64,000 nt of DNA from Alternaria dauci (Eukaryota; Ascomycota; Dothideomycetes; Pleosporales; Pleosporaceae). Positions 11,559-22,380 of this stretch are shown piece after piece. The DNA is taken from contig NC_091276.1 of NCBI RefSeq assembly GCF_042100115.1, positions 1,364,001 to 1,428,000 of the forward strand, written 5' to 3'. The notes below the pieces were generated by a model. The model was not told where the DNA came from, searched no databases, and worked only from the letters and a program-made list of their open reading frames with translations. A program made the translations under genes and the position numbers. The first letter of the stretch is position 1. Each line of letters begins with the position of its first letter.

Positions 11559-13065
11559 ACTGCAGAGGCGCAGGCCTATGTGGACAGGGGGTGTGTGGAA
11601 AGTGAGGTGAGTCGTCGCAAATTCGTAGTGTACGGACAGTCTGACGTGAACACAGCAGTCGAGGTCAACGAGGAACAGCACAACAGTCAGCGGCTTCTGT
11701 CGGAGGAATGCGCCATCTACCATCTTTACAGTCAACGCCCCGAAGGGTCCGATGCTCATGATTGTTTCATACATGAAAACGCTCTGATTACTTCGGCCAA
11801 CGCGCGAGGGGGGATGGGGGGCTCAAGTGACTGTAGAAAGTTGCAGATTGATAAAGAATAACGAGGCTGGTTCCAGCTATCCAGGTATACGCATATGAGC
11901 TGTAGATGCTACCCAGTTTGCGAAGTTGCGCTCGTTCATGGTTGGTCATTTATGGTTGGTCGTTCCGGTTGCTTCCGCGATAGGTCATTGATGCGCTTGA
12001 CGAAACCCCGTCGTCGCTTTGGACATACATATATTCCCGTGGACGTGTCGCTAGGCGAGCAGGTCTAGGCCCGTTCAAGGGCACTCAGGCAGCAGGAAAT
12101 CCGAGTCAGCTCTGCAATGGGAAACAGCTGTACAGTACTGCGCAGAGGAGGAATAGAGTATACAAAGATACCTAGGTAGATCCAGATTTACCGAAAACAC
12201 GTTAGAGTATGGTCACGTGACGGTGTCGTCATCAAAAAGCCGCGGAATCTTGAAATCCGCTATCGCTAGGCAAGATCAGCCCGCTCCTGTCAAGCGGGTA
12301 ACATGTTTCTCCAAAACTCAAATCCAATGACTATCGCGATACACTAGGCCTCCGCCGAGACCGGAAAGCGAACTCTACACTGTCGTGGGTAATATGTTTC
12401 CTTGCAGCGGCACAAACTGAACGTTCGAGCATGAGGCTTACATGTGGGGCCGACGGTCGCAATTGGATCATGATGGGTCCTGAGAACGTGTCGCGCTAGC
12501 GCGCCTAGGTAGAGTCGAAAATTCGACACCTGTGTAAATAGCGCTACAAGTTGGCAACTTTTCTGTTCACCCACTACATGCCCTGCCTTTCTATCCGCCT
12601 TGTTCTTGAACGATACTAACGAATGACGCAGCTGGCATCTCTAGAGGATACAACGCAAGAAACAGACCATCTGTGGCTTCCAAGGTTCTGTGCAGAGCGA
12701 CCATCTACTCTGAACTACTGCAGAGCTACTCGGGTATTACCTTGTCAGGAGTATGCATGTGCCCAGCACAGAATGTTCCATTTGAAAACGTTGTGCTGTC
12801 TGTATGCCGCTACGCACTCCGGGCTCCATTCGCTGCAACCCAAACTTCAGGCATCAACCAGCCAGGACCTTTGTTTGCGCGGGGTTTGTTCGCGCATAAA
12901 TGCATCCGTTGACTAGAGCGGACCTGCGTGGCTAGGCTGGATGACCTCTTGATCATACCGCAAGGTTACGATTGGTGATGAGTAGGATCGGGCCGCAAAC
13001 ACGACTCAGAGTTTTAACCGGTATGAAGACGCGCTAACACCGTAGAACAAGGCCAAACCTCAATG
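11559..13065. other. Intergenic region, no gene recognised
   Basis: This 1.5 kb gap lies between the convergent EthD and P450 genes. ORFs at 11580-11861, 12344-12574 and 12623-12916 lack start context, domains or splice-supported extension. No RNA gene or clear repeat was seen. Confidence 0.45.
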
Positions 13066-14676
13066 CTACTCCTCAACGTCATTTGCAATACCCATCACTC
13101 CTTCTAAGCTCTTTTCGGTGCTTTCCCATTCCTTTCTCACCACATCAAGCACCCATTGCCCCCTCGGCTTGAGACGAAACCTGAACGGCTTAGGCTCAGT
13201 CATGAAGCCAACAACTCTCATTTCCCATGGATCCACCTCCTCGCCCTCTAGAGCTTCCACATCGAACGCCCAAAGTAGATGGGCGATGTTCATAAAAGTC
13301 CCGTCTGTAGCAACTCGCTTTCCTTGGCAAATCCTTCGACCTTGGCCAAATACTGGGAGTGGAAGCTCGCCACGAAGCTTTCCATCGCGTAGCCAGCGCT
13401 CAGGGACAAAGTCTTGCACATCGCCATGGGAAGCGTCAAAAACCGCCTCATCGCGGCCAATTGCCCATGCGTTAGCCATGATGGTAACACCCTTGCTAAT
13501 TTTCACGCCAGCGTATTCATCTGCGCAGTCAGCACGCCGTGGAATGGACCCTGGAGAGATAGGCCGCCAACGCAACAGTTCATGTGCGATAGCATCAACA
13601 TAAACGAGGTTATTCCTGTCCGAAAATCTAGGGAGCCGTCCGCGACCAACAAACTGGTCTAACACTTCATGCGCACGGTTCATAATAACTGGATTCTGTA
13701 TGGCTGCGACAAAGAACCAAAGCATCTGGCGCGGCGAGGTTTCCATCCCACCCTGGATGGATGTCGCGAGCGTAAAGGCAAGGTCGAGATCTGATACTGG
13801 CGAGTCCCTGGGAGCGTGTTTCTGTGCAGTTGCGATGGCTTGCTTTGTTGCATTCCAGCCTAGTGCGTTCTTACCGTGACGAAACAGGCGCATGTATAAA
13901 TCAATTTGAGAGGCGTACAGCTTGTCAGCATATCGTTGCCATGGGGAGATGATGATGGGCAAGTAACGAAGGAAGGGCACAAGATCTGGAAGCTGAGGAT
14001 TTGCGGCGAGATGGGTGACTTTCGCTTGGATGGCAATAACCTCATGGAGAAGTGGCTCTTCGAACCTCGGTATGCGGAGGCCATAATGAAGGGCGAGAAT
14101 GACGCTAGACTGGGTCCGCTCGAGCAAAGGGTAGATGGTCTTTGTAGTGATCACGGAACCATCTGGGAGCTTTCCTACGGCCGTAGTGAGGTCAAAGAGC
14201 AGCTGCTTGGCCTCCAGTTCCATCAGCGGCTGGAACTTGGCCGCTGCAGGTGCACCCAGGCTTGGTGATAGGATGCGATGATGCAGCTTGAGATGATCGT
14301 CATAGTCGTGCATCAGCGTGAATCGAGAACAGCCTGGAGCGGCCCCTGTAATCATTTCCATGCTTACGGAAGCCGGTCGGTTGCTGTACCATTTACTACG
14401 ACGACCGAAGAGTTCAGTGACAGCCTCGTACGAATTGAGTACGACGATGGGCACAATTCCAAATAGCTTGGGAACTGTAATCGGCCCGTGTTGTTCAGAC
14501 CACACACTCCAGTTCACCAGTGGTTTCTCTATTGGAGAGCTGTGAAGATCACCAATAAGTGGAAGTTTGAGAAGGGCCTTCTCGGATGTATTTTGGCCCT
14601 TGTTGTTGGCGTAAAGATGGAGTGCTGCCAGGGCGCTCACAGTAAGAAAGACGGTGACAATAGTAAGGTTGGACAT
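13066..14676 (-). CDS. Cytochrome P450 monooxygenase
   Basis: This is an intronless 536-aa P450 that inserts one oxygen atom into an organic substrate using a reductase partner. An N-terminal hydrophobic anchor (about residues 4-22) places it on the ER. The I-helix motif reads GGMETS, equivalent to AGxxT. The ExxR motif is HELLRW. The PERF-like motif reads VPERW, and the heme-binding loop is FGQGRRICQG with Cys450 as the axial ligand. All core motifs are intact, so the enzyme should be functional. The arrangement resembles fungal secondary-metabolism P450s (CYP620/CYP65-like groups were considered), but the family number and substrate cannot be assigned by eye. No synthase gene is adjacent. 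Confidence 0.92.
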   Translation of the reverse strand: MSNLTIVTVFLTVSALAALHLYANNKGQNTSEKALLKLPLIGDLHSSPIEKPLVNWSVWSEQHGPITVPKLFGIVPIVVLNSYEAVTELFGRRSKWYSNRPASVSMEMITGAAPGCSRFTLMHDYDDHLKLHHRILSPSLGAPAAAKFQPLMELEAKQLLFDLTTAVGKLPDGSVITTKTIYPLLERTQSSVILALHYGLRIPRFEEPLLHEVIAIQAKVTHLAANPQLPDLVPFLRYLPIIISPWQRYADKLYASQIDLYMRLFRHGKNALGWNATKQAIATAQKHAPRDSPVSDLDLAFTLATSIQGGMETSPRQMLWFFVAAIQNPVIMNRAHEVLDQFVGRGRLPRFSDRNNLVYVDAIAHELLRWRPISPGSIPRRADCADEYAGVKISKGVTIMANAWAIGRDEAVFDASHGDVQDFVPERWLRDGKLRGELPLPVFGQGRRICQGKRVATDGTFMNIAHLLWAFDVEALEGEEVDPWEMRVVGFMTEPKPFRFRLKPRGQWVLDVVRKEWESTEKSLEGVMGIANDVEE

Positions 14677-15676
14677 GGTTGGAAAAGCAACCCTCGAAAG
14701 CTTTGGAGAATGTCATCACTTGAAGGAAAGCCCGAGAAGGCGGATGTTATGCACGACATTACTCAGATTCCTGCTTCAAACCTTAACTTGAACAAGTTAG
14801 GCAAAGTAATGCTCGGCACCGACATCCCCGGTGCCCCATGTCAGTGCCCATCCAAGAGTGTGATAACGAAAGTACCGAGTTTTGATGATAGCGTCTCGGC
14901 GCAATGCCGCAGGTAGCGCGTATGGCGGGTACTTAGGTAGGTATCTTTACGTTCAACTGGACTGATATTGCAGGTGCCGCCCGCCCTGATAAAAAAAAGA
15001 GTCGGGAATATCCGATACGTTTTTACCTAGGTAGGCTAGGCAGGCATCAAGGCACTACTTATTAGCAGCCATCCGATATCCCATGATAGAAGATGTGGTG
15101 GAGAATTCCTGGTATGAAAATGCCCCGGACGCGCATGGCGAGACTCGTCATATTACGCAACACGCATAATCCGGCGTCTTTGCAGTAGGCCCGTTACCCC
15201 CACCCCCGGTCCGGGAGTGGATTGCGCAGGTTTGACCAGGAACCCTCACACAGATCTATCTGTAGTCTTTTACACAAGAAGATAAATGTTGCGCATCCTA
15301 TGAGCATGATATATGCGGGAAAAGCCTCGTCGGAAGGGACTCCCGTTGTCGCACTTTTAGTGGTGTGGGTGATATACTAGTCAGATTAGGCGCCCGAGCT
15401 GGGGGAGAGAACGGCCCTTCAGACTGGCAGAAGGCTCTTGTTGGAGTCCCGGAGGAAATGGCCAGGGGTTTCTTGATCAGCACTGAAAACATGTCAAGAT
15501 ATGAGACCCGTATACAGGATTACCAAGCTTCACAAGGAAATGTCGTCGGCTGAGCATGCTCCTCCCTTGTTGAAAGCACTACCCTCTCGTACCACTGCAA
15601 AAGCTTTTCCAGCTTGACACCGAGCCCAGCGACTGCAAGTAGTGCAGAGACTTAGTTCCGAGGTCTGCATAACGAC
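14677..15676. other. Divergent intergenic region
   Basis: This 1.0 kb region is shared by the P450 (minus) and the rhodopsin-domain gene (plus). It contains CCTAGGTAGG-type low-complexity stretches near 14930 and 15030. No gene is seen; the ORF at 15365-15553 has no domain character. Confidence 0.45.
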
Positions 15677-16845
15677 ATGGCCACGTTCCCTATCCATACT
15701 CATGACCAAAGGGCTGTCCTAGGTGTGGCACTCTCTTTCTCCTTTCTCTCTGTTCTTGCCCTTGTCTTGCGCTTGATTGCGCACAAGATCGCCCGCAAAC
15801 GATGGACACCCGCCGACTATCTCATCATCACCGCCTGTGTAAGAAGCCCAAGCTTGGCAACCGTGACTGCTGCTAAACGGATCCAGATATTCGCTGTTGG
15901 CTTGCAAGCGATCAGCATCGCCGGTGTCTTCCACGCTGGCATTGGCTACGGGCACGTTCCAGATATCATAGCAGAATACGGCCCTGAACCTATCACCAAA
16001 CTCTCGCAAATCATTATGCCATTGCAGTTTCTTTGGGTTTTCAGCCTCACTTGTACCAAGATATCGATTCTCACTCTGTATGTTTTGATCTTCCCAATTC
16101 GATGGATTGTCTGGGCCTCCTACGCGACCATGGCCATGCTCATTGCCTGGACAATCGGATCAATCCTCGCTGGCTGTCTACTATGCAGGCCTATCGCGTT
16201 CAATTGGGACAAAACGATCCCCGGAGGAAGCTGCGGCGACCAAGTCATGTCGTTCATAATTAGTGGGGTCATCAATGTTATCACTGACGTGGTGGTCCTT
16301 CTCTTAACCATGCATGCTCTGTACCACCTCCAGATGGCCATGTACAAGAGGCTGACCCTCGTTGCTGTGTTTGGCCTGGGTACCTTGTAAGTTACATCAA
16401 GCTCTCAAGCCTGACCATGTTTTAACCGAAATAGTACGTGCATCGTCAGTACTTTTCGCATCTCCGTCTTGTCCAGTATGGATTTTACCGACATTACCTT
16501 CAAATCCCAAAAGCCAACATTTTCAGCTGTCTAGAGCCCTGTCTTGCTGTGGTCCTTGCCTGTGTTCCCCTAATGCATCCACTCCTCCGCCGGCATATGT
16601 CAACACCTTATGGCTCAGGGAAGAAGTGTGCGAACACCGAATCGAAGTCCGCTGGTGCGAGGGCGGTGAATGATGATGGATTCGAGCGGCTAGATGACGA
16701 TACGAGCCACCTATGGCTCAGACCGGTGGGACGGCAGCACCGTGTTGATGCCTCCGATCTGCGAGAAACATTTTCTGGAAATACAAACGAGGGTGACCAA
16801 GAGTCGCTTGTTGGGCAAGAGAGGAATGGTGGTATGAAAAGTTGA
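15677..16845 (+). CDS. Fungal rhodopsin-domain (Pth11-like) membrane protein, frame disrupted
   Basis: This looks like a seven-helix integral membrane protein of the large fungal rhodopsin-domain family. Most members are uncharacterised; some act as Pth11-like surface receptors. Exons are 15677-15838, 15887-16386 and 16435 onward, with two 48-nt introns in phase. Helices and the family signatures are visible: RWTPADYLII, FGIG-type YGHVPD, FSLTCTKISILTLY and CRPIAFNWDKT with GGSCGDQ. Exon 3 begins TCIVSTFRISVLSSMDFTDI but reaches a TAG at 16532-16534 in that frame. Meanwhile the frame one base back encodes the expected next segment (CLEPCLAVVLACVPLMHPLL) and a plausible tail ending at 16845. 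A strict reading gives 253 aa, and a frame switch near 16500-16530 restores a normal-length protein. A sequence error or a recent inactivating indel would both explain this. Confidence 0.75.
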
Positions 16846-17824
16846 TGTGTCGCAACAGAGCAGCCGTTGACGTTGTGAAGACGTATCCATCGGTAGACGC
16901 GACATGAACTCTTAATGTTGGTAACGATTGTATATGGGATGAGAGTTCGGCCACGTTGGGACGCTTGTAATAGCTGTGTCTGCGTCGTGGTGTGGAAATC
17001 ATGGCAGGCGCGACACTTCGTCGCATGTAGCCGGAGCGCCACCGTTCGTTGCCGACAGCCGAAGCACAGGCCTCTGCCGCTCGTTTCACGTTTCACCTTG
17101 CCTTTCCATTATCAAATCATCCGCATCGCCCCGTTCCTATGCCGCTGCCACAACCGTTGTGGCCGGATCGAGAACCAAACGCCAGGTCTCCTATGGAATT
17201 GCGCACATTTGGGTCCCTGCGATGTGTTAATACTTGGTAGAAGCGCTAAAGGACAAAGGCCACGTGCCCACGAAAAGCAATTGTAACGATCAAGGAACCT
17301 GCGAGGAATCTACTCTCGGCCTGCTCCTATACTAGAAACCTCAGCCGTTTTCTACCAATACCCGGTATCCCTTTAAAACACCCATCAGCAATCTCATTGC
17401 ACACATGGCGCACGTGCTGTATCGTAGCATCATTGTCCTCGTATGATGCTATCGAAGCCATCTACAACCGATTGTTGTTTTCTTTTTTTGTGGGCAGCTC
17501 ATGTTGTTGCGGATGTTCGTTCCGCGCTCCCAAACAATCGGTGCCATGAGCACGGGTATGTGGGTAACGGTTTGTCTCAGGGCCAGGAACGGAACCAATA
17601 CGATTGGACGTTCGACTCGAGAGGACCTGACAATGGAACCCACATCTTGCCAACTACACATTACGTAGTGGAGCCCGCGAAATTTGGTTACAGTGTGAGG
17701 TTATTAACTGGACATCCTCTCCATCCATGCCATCGCGATGGTGCTACGTAACTGACTACACCATACCTCTCTTCTTTTTTCTTATTCTCCTTTCTTTGCA
17801 GCTGTGCTGCGTCCTCTCATTACG
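16846..17824. other. Intergenic region upstream of ferric reductase
   Basis: This 0.98 kb gap contains ORFs at 16915-17286 and 17443-17751 without domain character. An acceptor-like polypyrimidine-TTTGCAG at about 17785-17801 suggests a 5' UTR intron or an unrecognised first exon of the ferric reductase. A second polypyrimidine-GCAG lies near 17495. Confidence 0.45.
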
Positions 17825-19954
17825 ATGTTTTTCAACTCGACTGACAATGTGCTAGCCGCTCGTCACATACAAAGCGATTCTGATGTTGAGTATACAGTTG
17901 ACTATTGGGGCTATGCTGTCCGCAATTTTCCATGCACCAACGACGCTGAGTCTTGCGAATATCTCGATGCCGTTTACGGCAATCACTACACCTCGATGGT
18001 TTTCACTTTCATCCTATGGGCCATGCTCGGCGCGATCCTGCTTCTGACGCTCTTGTTTCGACTGATCCGGCCGCGAAGAAGGGATGGTGTGAAGCAGAGT
18101 CTCTTGTACCGCCTTGTCAGTCTAGGATCCTCTACCAGACGCCGATACCTCTTGCCTGAATGCTCAAAAGTATTCAGACACACTACAAGACTGCAGGTTC
18201 TGATCTTGGCTTTGCTGTGTGTCTACCTAACAGCTTTCTCGTAAGTCACGTTTCCGATGGGGGATATAATACGACTGACTTACAAAAGATTTGTCGGTAT
18301 CACTTACAAAACCTGGATTACACCTGTCAAAGGCACAAACTTACACAACATCCGAAGCGGCATTGGTGGCTTTGCCGATCGTGTTGGCGCCTTTGCATTC
18401 GCTTTGACTCCTCTGACTATCGTTCTGTGTAGCCGCGACTCCATTCTCAGTATGCTTACCGGCATTCCATATCAAAGCTTCAACTTCTTGCACCGCTGGA
18501 CGGGCCGCATCATTCTTGTCCAATCGTTCGTACACGCCATTATCTGGACCATTGTCGAAGGAAAGCTATACCAGCCGCAACCAACAACGTACAACGAATG
18601 GATCAGCCAGAAATACATGATCTGGGGCTGCTTCGCGCAAGGCTTCATCACGTTCTTATTTGTCTTCAGCCTCAGGCCAGTAATCCGCTGGACAGGCTAT
18701 GAATTCTTCCGCAAATCACATGTCGTCGTCGCTGGCCTGTACCTGGGAGCCTGTTGGGGCCATTGGGAGAAGCTGTCATGCTGGATGATCGCCTCGTTGG
18801 CAATTATGGGATTCGATTTCATTTCTCGGACCATTCGCACTTGGCTCATGCACACTGGGTATAAAGATGGAGGTCTTGGTTTCGGCTTCCGCTCTGTGGC
18901 TACAACTATGGAGATCTTCAAAGACCCAACTGGAACTATTGTACGGATGACGTTTGCTCACAACCAAAATGCGTGGGAGGTCGGCCAGCACTTCTATCTC
19001 ACGTTCCCCGCACTCAATATCTGGCAATCGCATCCTTTCACGCCGGCAACCAATCCTACAAGTTCCTCCCCAGTTCAGAGGCATACTTACATCATCCGCG
19101 CTTGCAAAGGCGAGACTGCGAAACTTGCCGCTCTCGCTGAATCGGCTGCCAACTGCTATCCACGTCGCGAAGCGTCGACACCAGTCATTATGATGGGCGT
19201 GAGTATTTTTACAAAAACTGCGTACAAGAGATACACTGACAATGTATGCCTGCATTAGCCATACGGTAGCGCCGTCATGAACGATGAGGTCTCGAACGTC
19301 CTCGCCATCTCTGGTGGTACAGGAATCACTTACACCTTACCCGTCATCATGAACGCGTTAAGCAACGATTCCCCCGCGCGCAACATCGAATTAGTCTGGA
19401 CTGTGCGACACCTGGAAAATATTGCTTGGATCGCCTCTGAATTGGCGTATCTGAAGTCACAGCTCGATAGATCCCTGGCGGATTCGCCCTACAATGAGGA
19501 CAAGCTGGAAAAGGCACCCATAGTATCGGTTGAGACAAAGAAGCGCTTCAGGATCAAGATCTTCGTAACTCGACCGGACATGAGACACCATCAACCGGCC
19601 TCTTGGAAATCTCCCATGGACAAGGGCAATGACTTTGGCGATGGCGGTTCACTGTCCCACGCTACTTCTATTGACACCATGCCTCTCGATCGCCAAGTTG
19701 AAGAGCTGAGCCGCCAATGCCCTAACTTCAGTATCACATGGCTAAACAATTCACGTCCCGATGTTTCTGCTCTAGTCGGTACCTTCATGAGTGAGACAGT
19801 GGAGCATGGGAGAACCCAAGTCATTGGTTCGGGCCCTAGCGATTTAGGTACACAATTAAGAGCTGCAGTGGCGGCAAAGAACGCACCGGGAAGCGTCTGG
19901 CGAGGCGACGAGACAAGCGATGTCACATGTGTCTGGGATGATCGTATGGGTTAA
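17825..19954 (+). CDS. Ferric reductase-like transmembrane oxidoreductase (FRE family)
   Basis: FRE proteins move electrons from cytosolic NADPH through FAD and two hemes to reduce extracellular ferric or cupric chelates. Exons are 17825-18240, 18289-19198 and 19259-19954, giving 673 aa from the first ATG in the exon. Heme-binding His pairs are visible in LHRWTG...VHAIIW and in SHVVVAGLYLGACWGH, each about 14 residues apart. The FAD motif is HPFT, and the NAD(P) motif is the PYGS...ISGGTGITYTLP segment. The N-terminal VDYWGYAVRNFPCTNDA and YLDAVYG match one fungal subgroup. The start is uncertain: a 3' splice site at 17801 would let an upstream exon contribute a short extension. No HGATAR siderophore-regulator site was found nearby. 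Confidence 0.88.
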
Positions 19955-20330
19955 GGCGATGAATGTTGTTTAGTTGGTAACTCTCGCTGTGAACGTTGGT
20001 CCCGAAACGTACATAAAATCATACTTCAACAGCCTCGCTGCGCATTACATCACCCTGCTCTACTCTCCATATTCGATCGACAGCGGACCGGATGCGCCTT
20101 GTTCCAAAATTTCGTCCAAGCAATTACATATATTGCCCACCAACATGAGCAACTATCCACCAACCGACTCAGGAGGCATTATGCGACCATATCGACCTCG
20201 ATATGAAGTTCTTTGATCAAGGCGGACATTGCGCTTGCAGTTAGCAGGACCTTCAGCTATTTACATCACCTACAGGGGCGCGACAAATCAGAGGTAATTC
20301 CCTTGGCCCCTATGCAGTCATGCCTTGTCA

Positions 20331-20564
20331 AAAAGGAAACCCTTTTCGGCGGATGCTAAACACTATTCGGTGGACCCTAGAAAATGAGATGAAAGGCTCC
20401 CGAGCTCCCTAAATATCCTCAATAATCGATACTTTGATATATTATTACCTGATTAGGCAATATTAAGGCATTGAATTGCTTCCATCTGGTCTTTTTGGAG
20501 ATTCTGGGTGGTGATTTGCTCTCATCTGATCTTTAAGGGGTCCACCGAAAAGGGTTTTCCTTTT
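20331..20564. mobile_element. MITE-like non-autonomous element with imperfect terminal inverted repeats
   Basis: The left end has AAAAGGAAACCCTTTTCGG, and further in GGTGGACCCTAGAAAATGAG. The right end, read on the minus strand, has AAAAGGAAAACCCTTTTCGG followed directly by TGGACCCC and AAGATCAGATGAGAG. The arms therefore match over about 45 nt, except that the left arm holds a 21-nt insertion between two TTCGG copies. The roughly 140-nt centre is AT-rich and non-coding. Size, TIRs and lack of ORFs fit a miniature inverted-repeat transposable element. A target-site duplication is not clear. Confidence 0.6.
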
Positions 20565-22249
20565 CAAAAAGCACGTCGTCATCCGCAAGTGGCCAGTACT
20601 GGGGCCATAAGTAATCAAAGGAATTGGCACCTCTTCTATTTACGAGGCTCTTGCTCAAGAATCTCTTGGCCGCTTGATTTCATGCAACACCAACGACAGT
20701 CTTTGCGCGTATCCCGGAGATGCTAGCATGCTCGCTACTTGAGCCTTCGAGGATTGCACTGCTTCTTCGATGGGAGATAGCTTCTTGACGCTGATGCCTC
20801 TGCCTTCACAGCCCAAATTTTTCCTGGACCAGCCTTCGTATCCTACAGCAGAAACGGGTCATGTTTTCCAACGCACCACTCCAGTTACTGTTGCGCAGAT
20901 GAATGTTGTTGCACCAGCTAATCGGCCTTCGGGTGGTGCACATGCTAGCGCTTATTTACGCATTGTCGAGACGCGCATCACCGGCTTCGCTGATGGCTGA
21001 ACCAAGACCCTCCGCCACCCTAGCGACTACCGCCGGCACATGCGGAGGTAGCCCCCACATCAAAGTGCGTTTTCGACGACCGTGACACGAAGTTTAACCG
21101 CATGGACAAGTTCGTGGTCACATACACCAGGGTCACATAACGGCGCGCGCGGGGCGGGTCCATGATCGTGAGGATGATCGCTATCGCCTTGAGGGCGATT
21201 AATGGGATGTTGGAAGTCTTTGTGACTTACCAAATTGGAACCTCTTATATTTCATTCAGCCGGTCGTTATCAATACCGATACCTTAGTCGCTCATTACTA
21301 TGAGTGATGAAATACAACAATCGCTACTGATGTGCCACGGACAAATCTATAGAGAAGTGGCAGTGCTATTTGCTTACCGGACCAAGACTTCACCAGCCTG
21401 AGCCCTTCCAAAACTACTCAGTTGCCCTGCCTAGAGCCTTACAGGCATGGAATGCTGACGTTAGAGTCCCATTCCCTGAACACGACGAGGACCAATTTGA
21501 TCAAATATAGCCGAACATGCTAAGAGTGTGACAAGAAGACCTTTGTAACGCTGTAAATAGACTGAATAAGGCTAGTTGGTTTAGACCACAGATGTCAAGT
21601 ATACTATAGAGATGCAAAATGTGAAGCTCGACATAGCGTGCTTGGCAGAGATAGGAGCAATGTGGTTTGGAGACTTCGTAAGACCGTCATCGGCCCGGTC
21701 CAGACAGTCTGACGGATCTGGACGGAAGAATCGATCCAGATATCCGGATAGGTCTGAGTTATCGGACCGGTGTGTTCGGGCCGCTCTTGATGTCAGCAAT
21801 TTGGCTGATCTGTTCTAGAGCGCCTGAAGGAGTCAGAAGAGACTAGACCACATCAGTCGCTAAGGCCTGATGGCTAAGGGTTTCTATTTGCCCTTCGGGT
21901 TGGTGATCCAAGACCTTGGGTTGATTCCACTACCCCTTCTGGTATCGACTGTTCGCTTGGTACCTGAACACCATTGCTTGATAAATCTGCTTTCGTCTCG
22001 AGCGCGCCACTTTCGGATAGAACATGAGTCGTTCCGCCATTAGGGCTGATTCCATTACTTCTTTTGGCAACGATCATAGGCTTGGTATGCTCTCGTCATT
22101 GCTGACATCGTATCTGGATCTCGAAAGATCAAATTTCTGTGCGATAGTGAGCACAATGTCGCAAATTGCTCGCTCTGATCCCGACATCAAGCACCGTGTT
22201 CTGGTAGCCACGGACGACGGCAACATATGGAGGGTAAAGTTGTGAAAGT

Positions 22250-22257
22250 TATAAAAG
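22250..22257 (+). promoter_or_regulatory. TATA box of the hexapeptide-repeat gene
   Basis: TATAAAAG lies 131 nt upstream of the ATG at 22381 and is followed by a pyrimidine-rich leader (22280-22350) typical of strongly expressed fungal genes. Confidence 0.6.
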
Positions 22258-22380
22258 GTTGGAGAAGCACATATCTTTCCAACACTCTCACTATCTCACC
22301 ACCACTCTCTTTGGAGCGTCTTACCCACCCTTTTCACTCTTTACTCTAATCACGACGCTCGTTAGTTAATTCAAGTCATA

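Larger units (their letters stand above)
19955..22380. other. Gene-poor region with MITE-like element
   Basis: This 2.4 kb stretch is the longest without a gene. It contains the inverted-repeat element at 20331-20564, a small hairpin (GTCCAGA at 21698-21704 with TCTGGAC at 21717-21723), and the promoter of the hexapeptide-repeat gene. ORFs here are below 80 codons and unsupported. It is locally AT-rich around 20400-20480. Confidence 0.5.

Noticed and set aside
10000..15676. Secondary-metabolite cluster around the P450 and EthD genes
   Set aside because: No polyketide synthase, NRPS, terpene cyclase or other backbone enzyme lies in the window, and the two genes are 1.5 kb apart and convergent.
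16608..17096. Minus-strand ORF of 162 codons behind the rhodopsin-domain gene
   Set aside because: It overlaps the conserved tail of the plus-strand gene and shows no domain.
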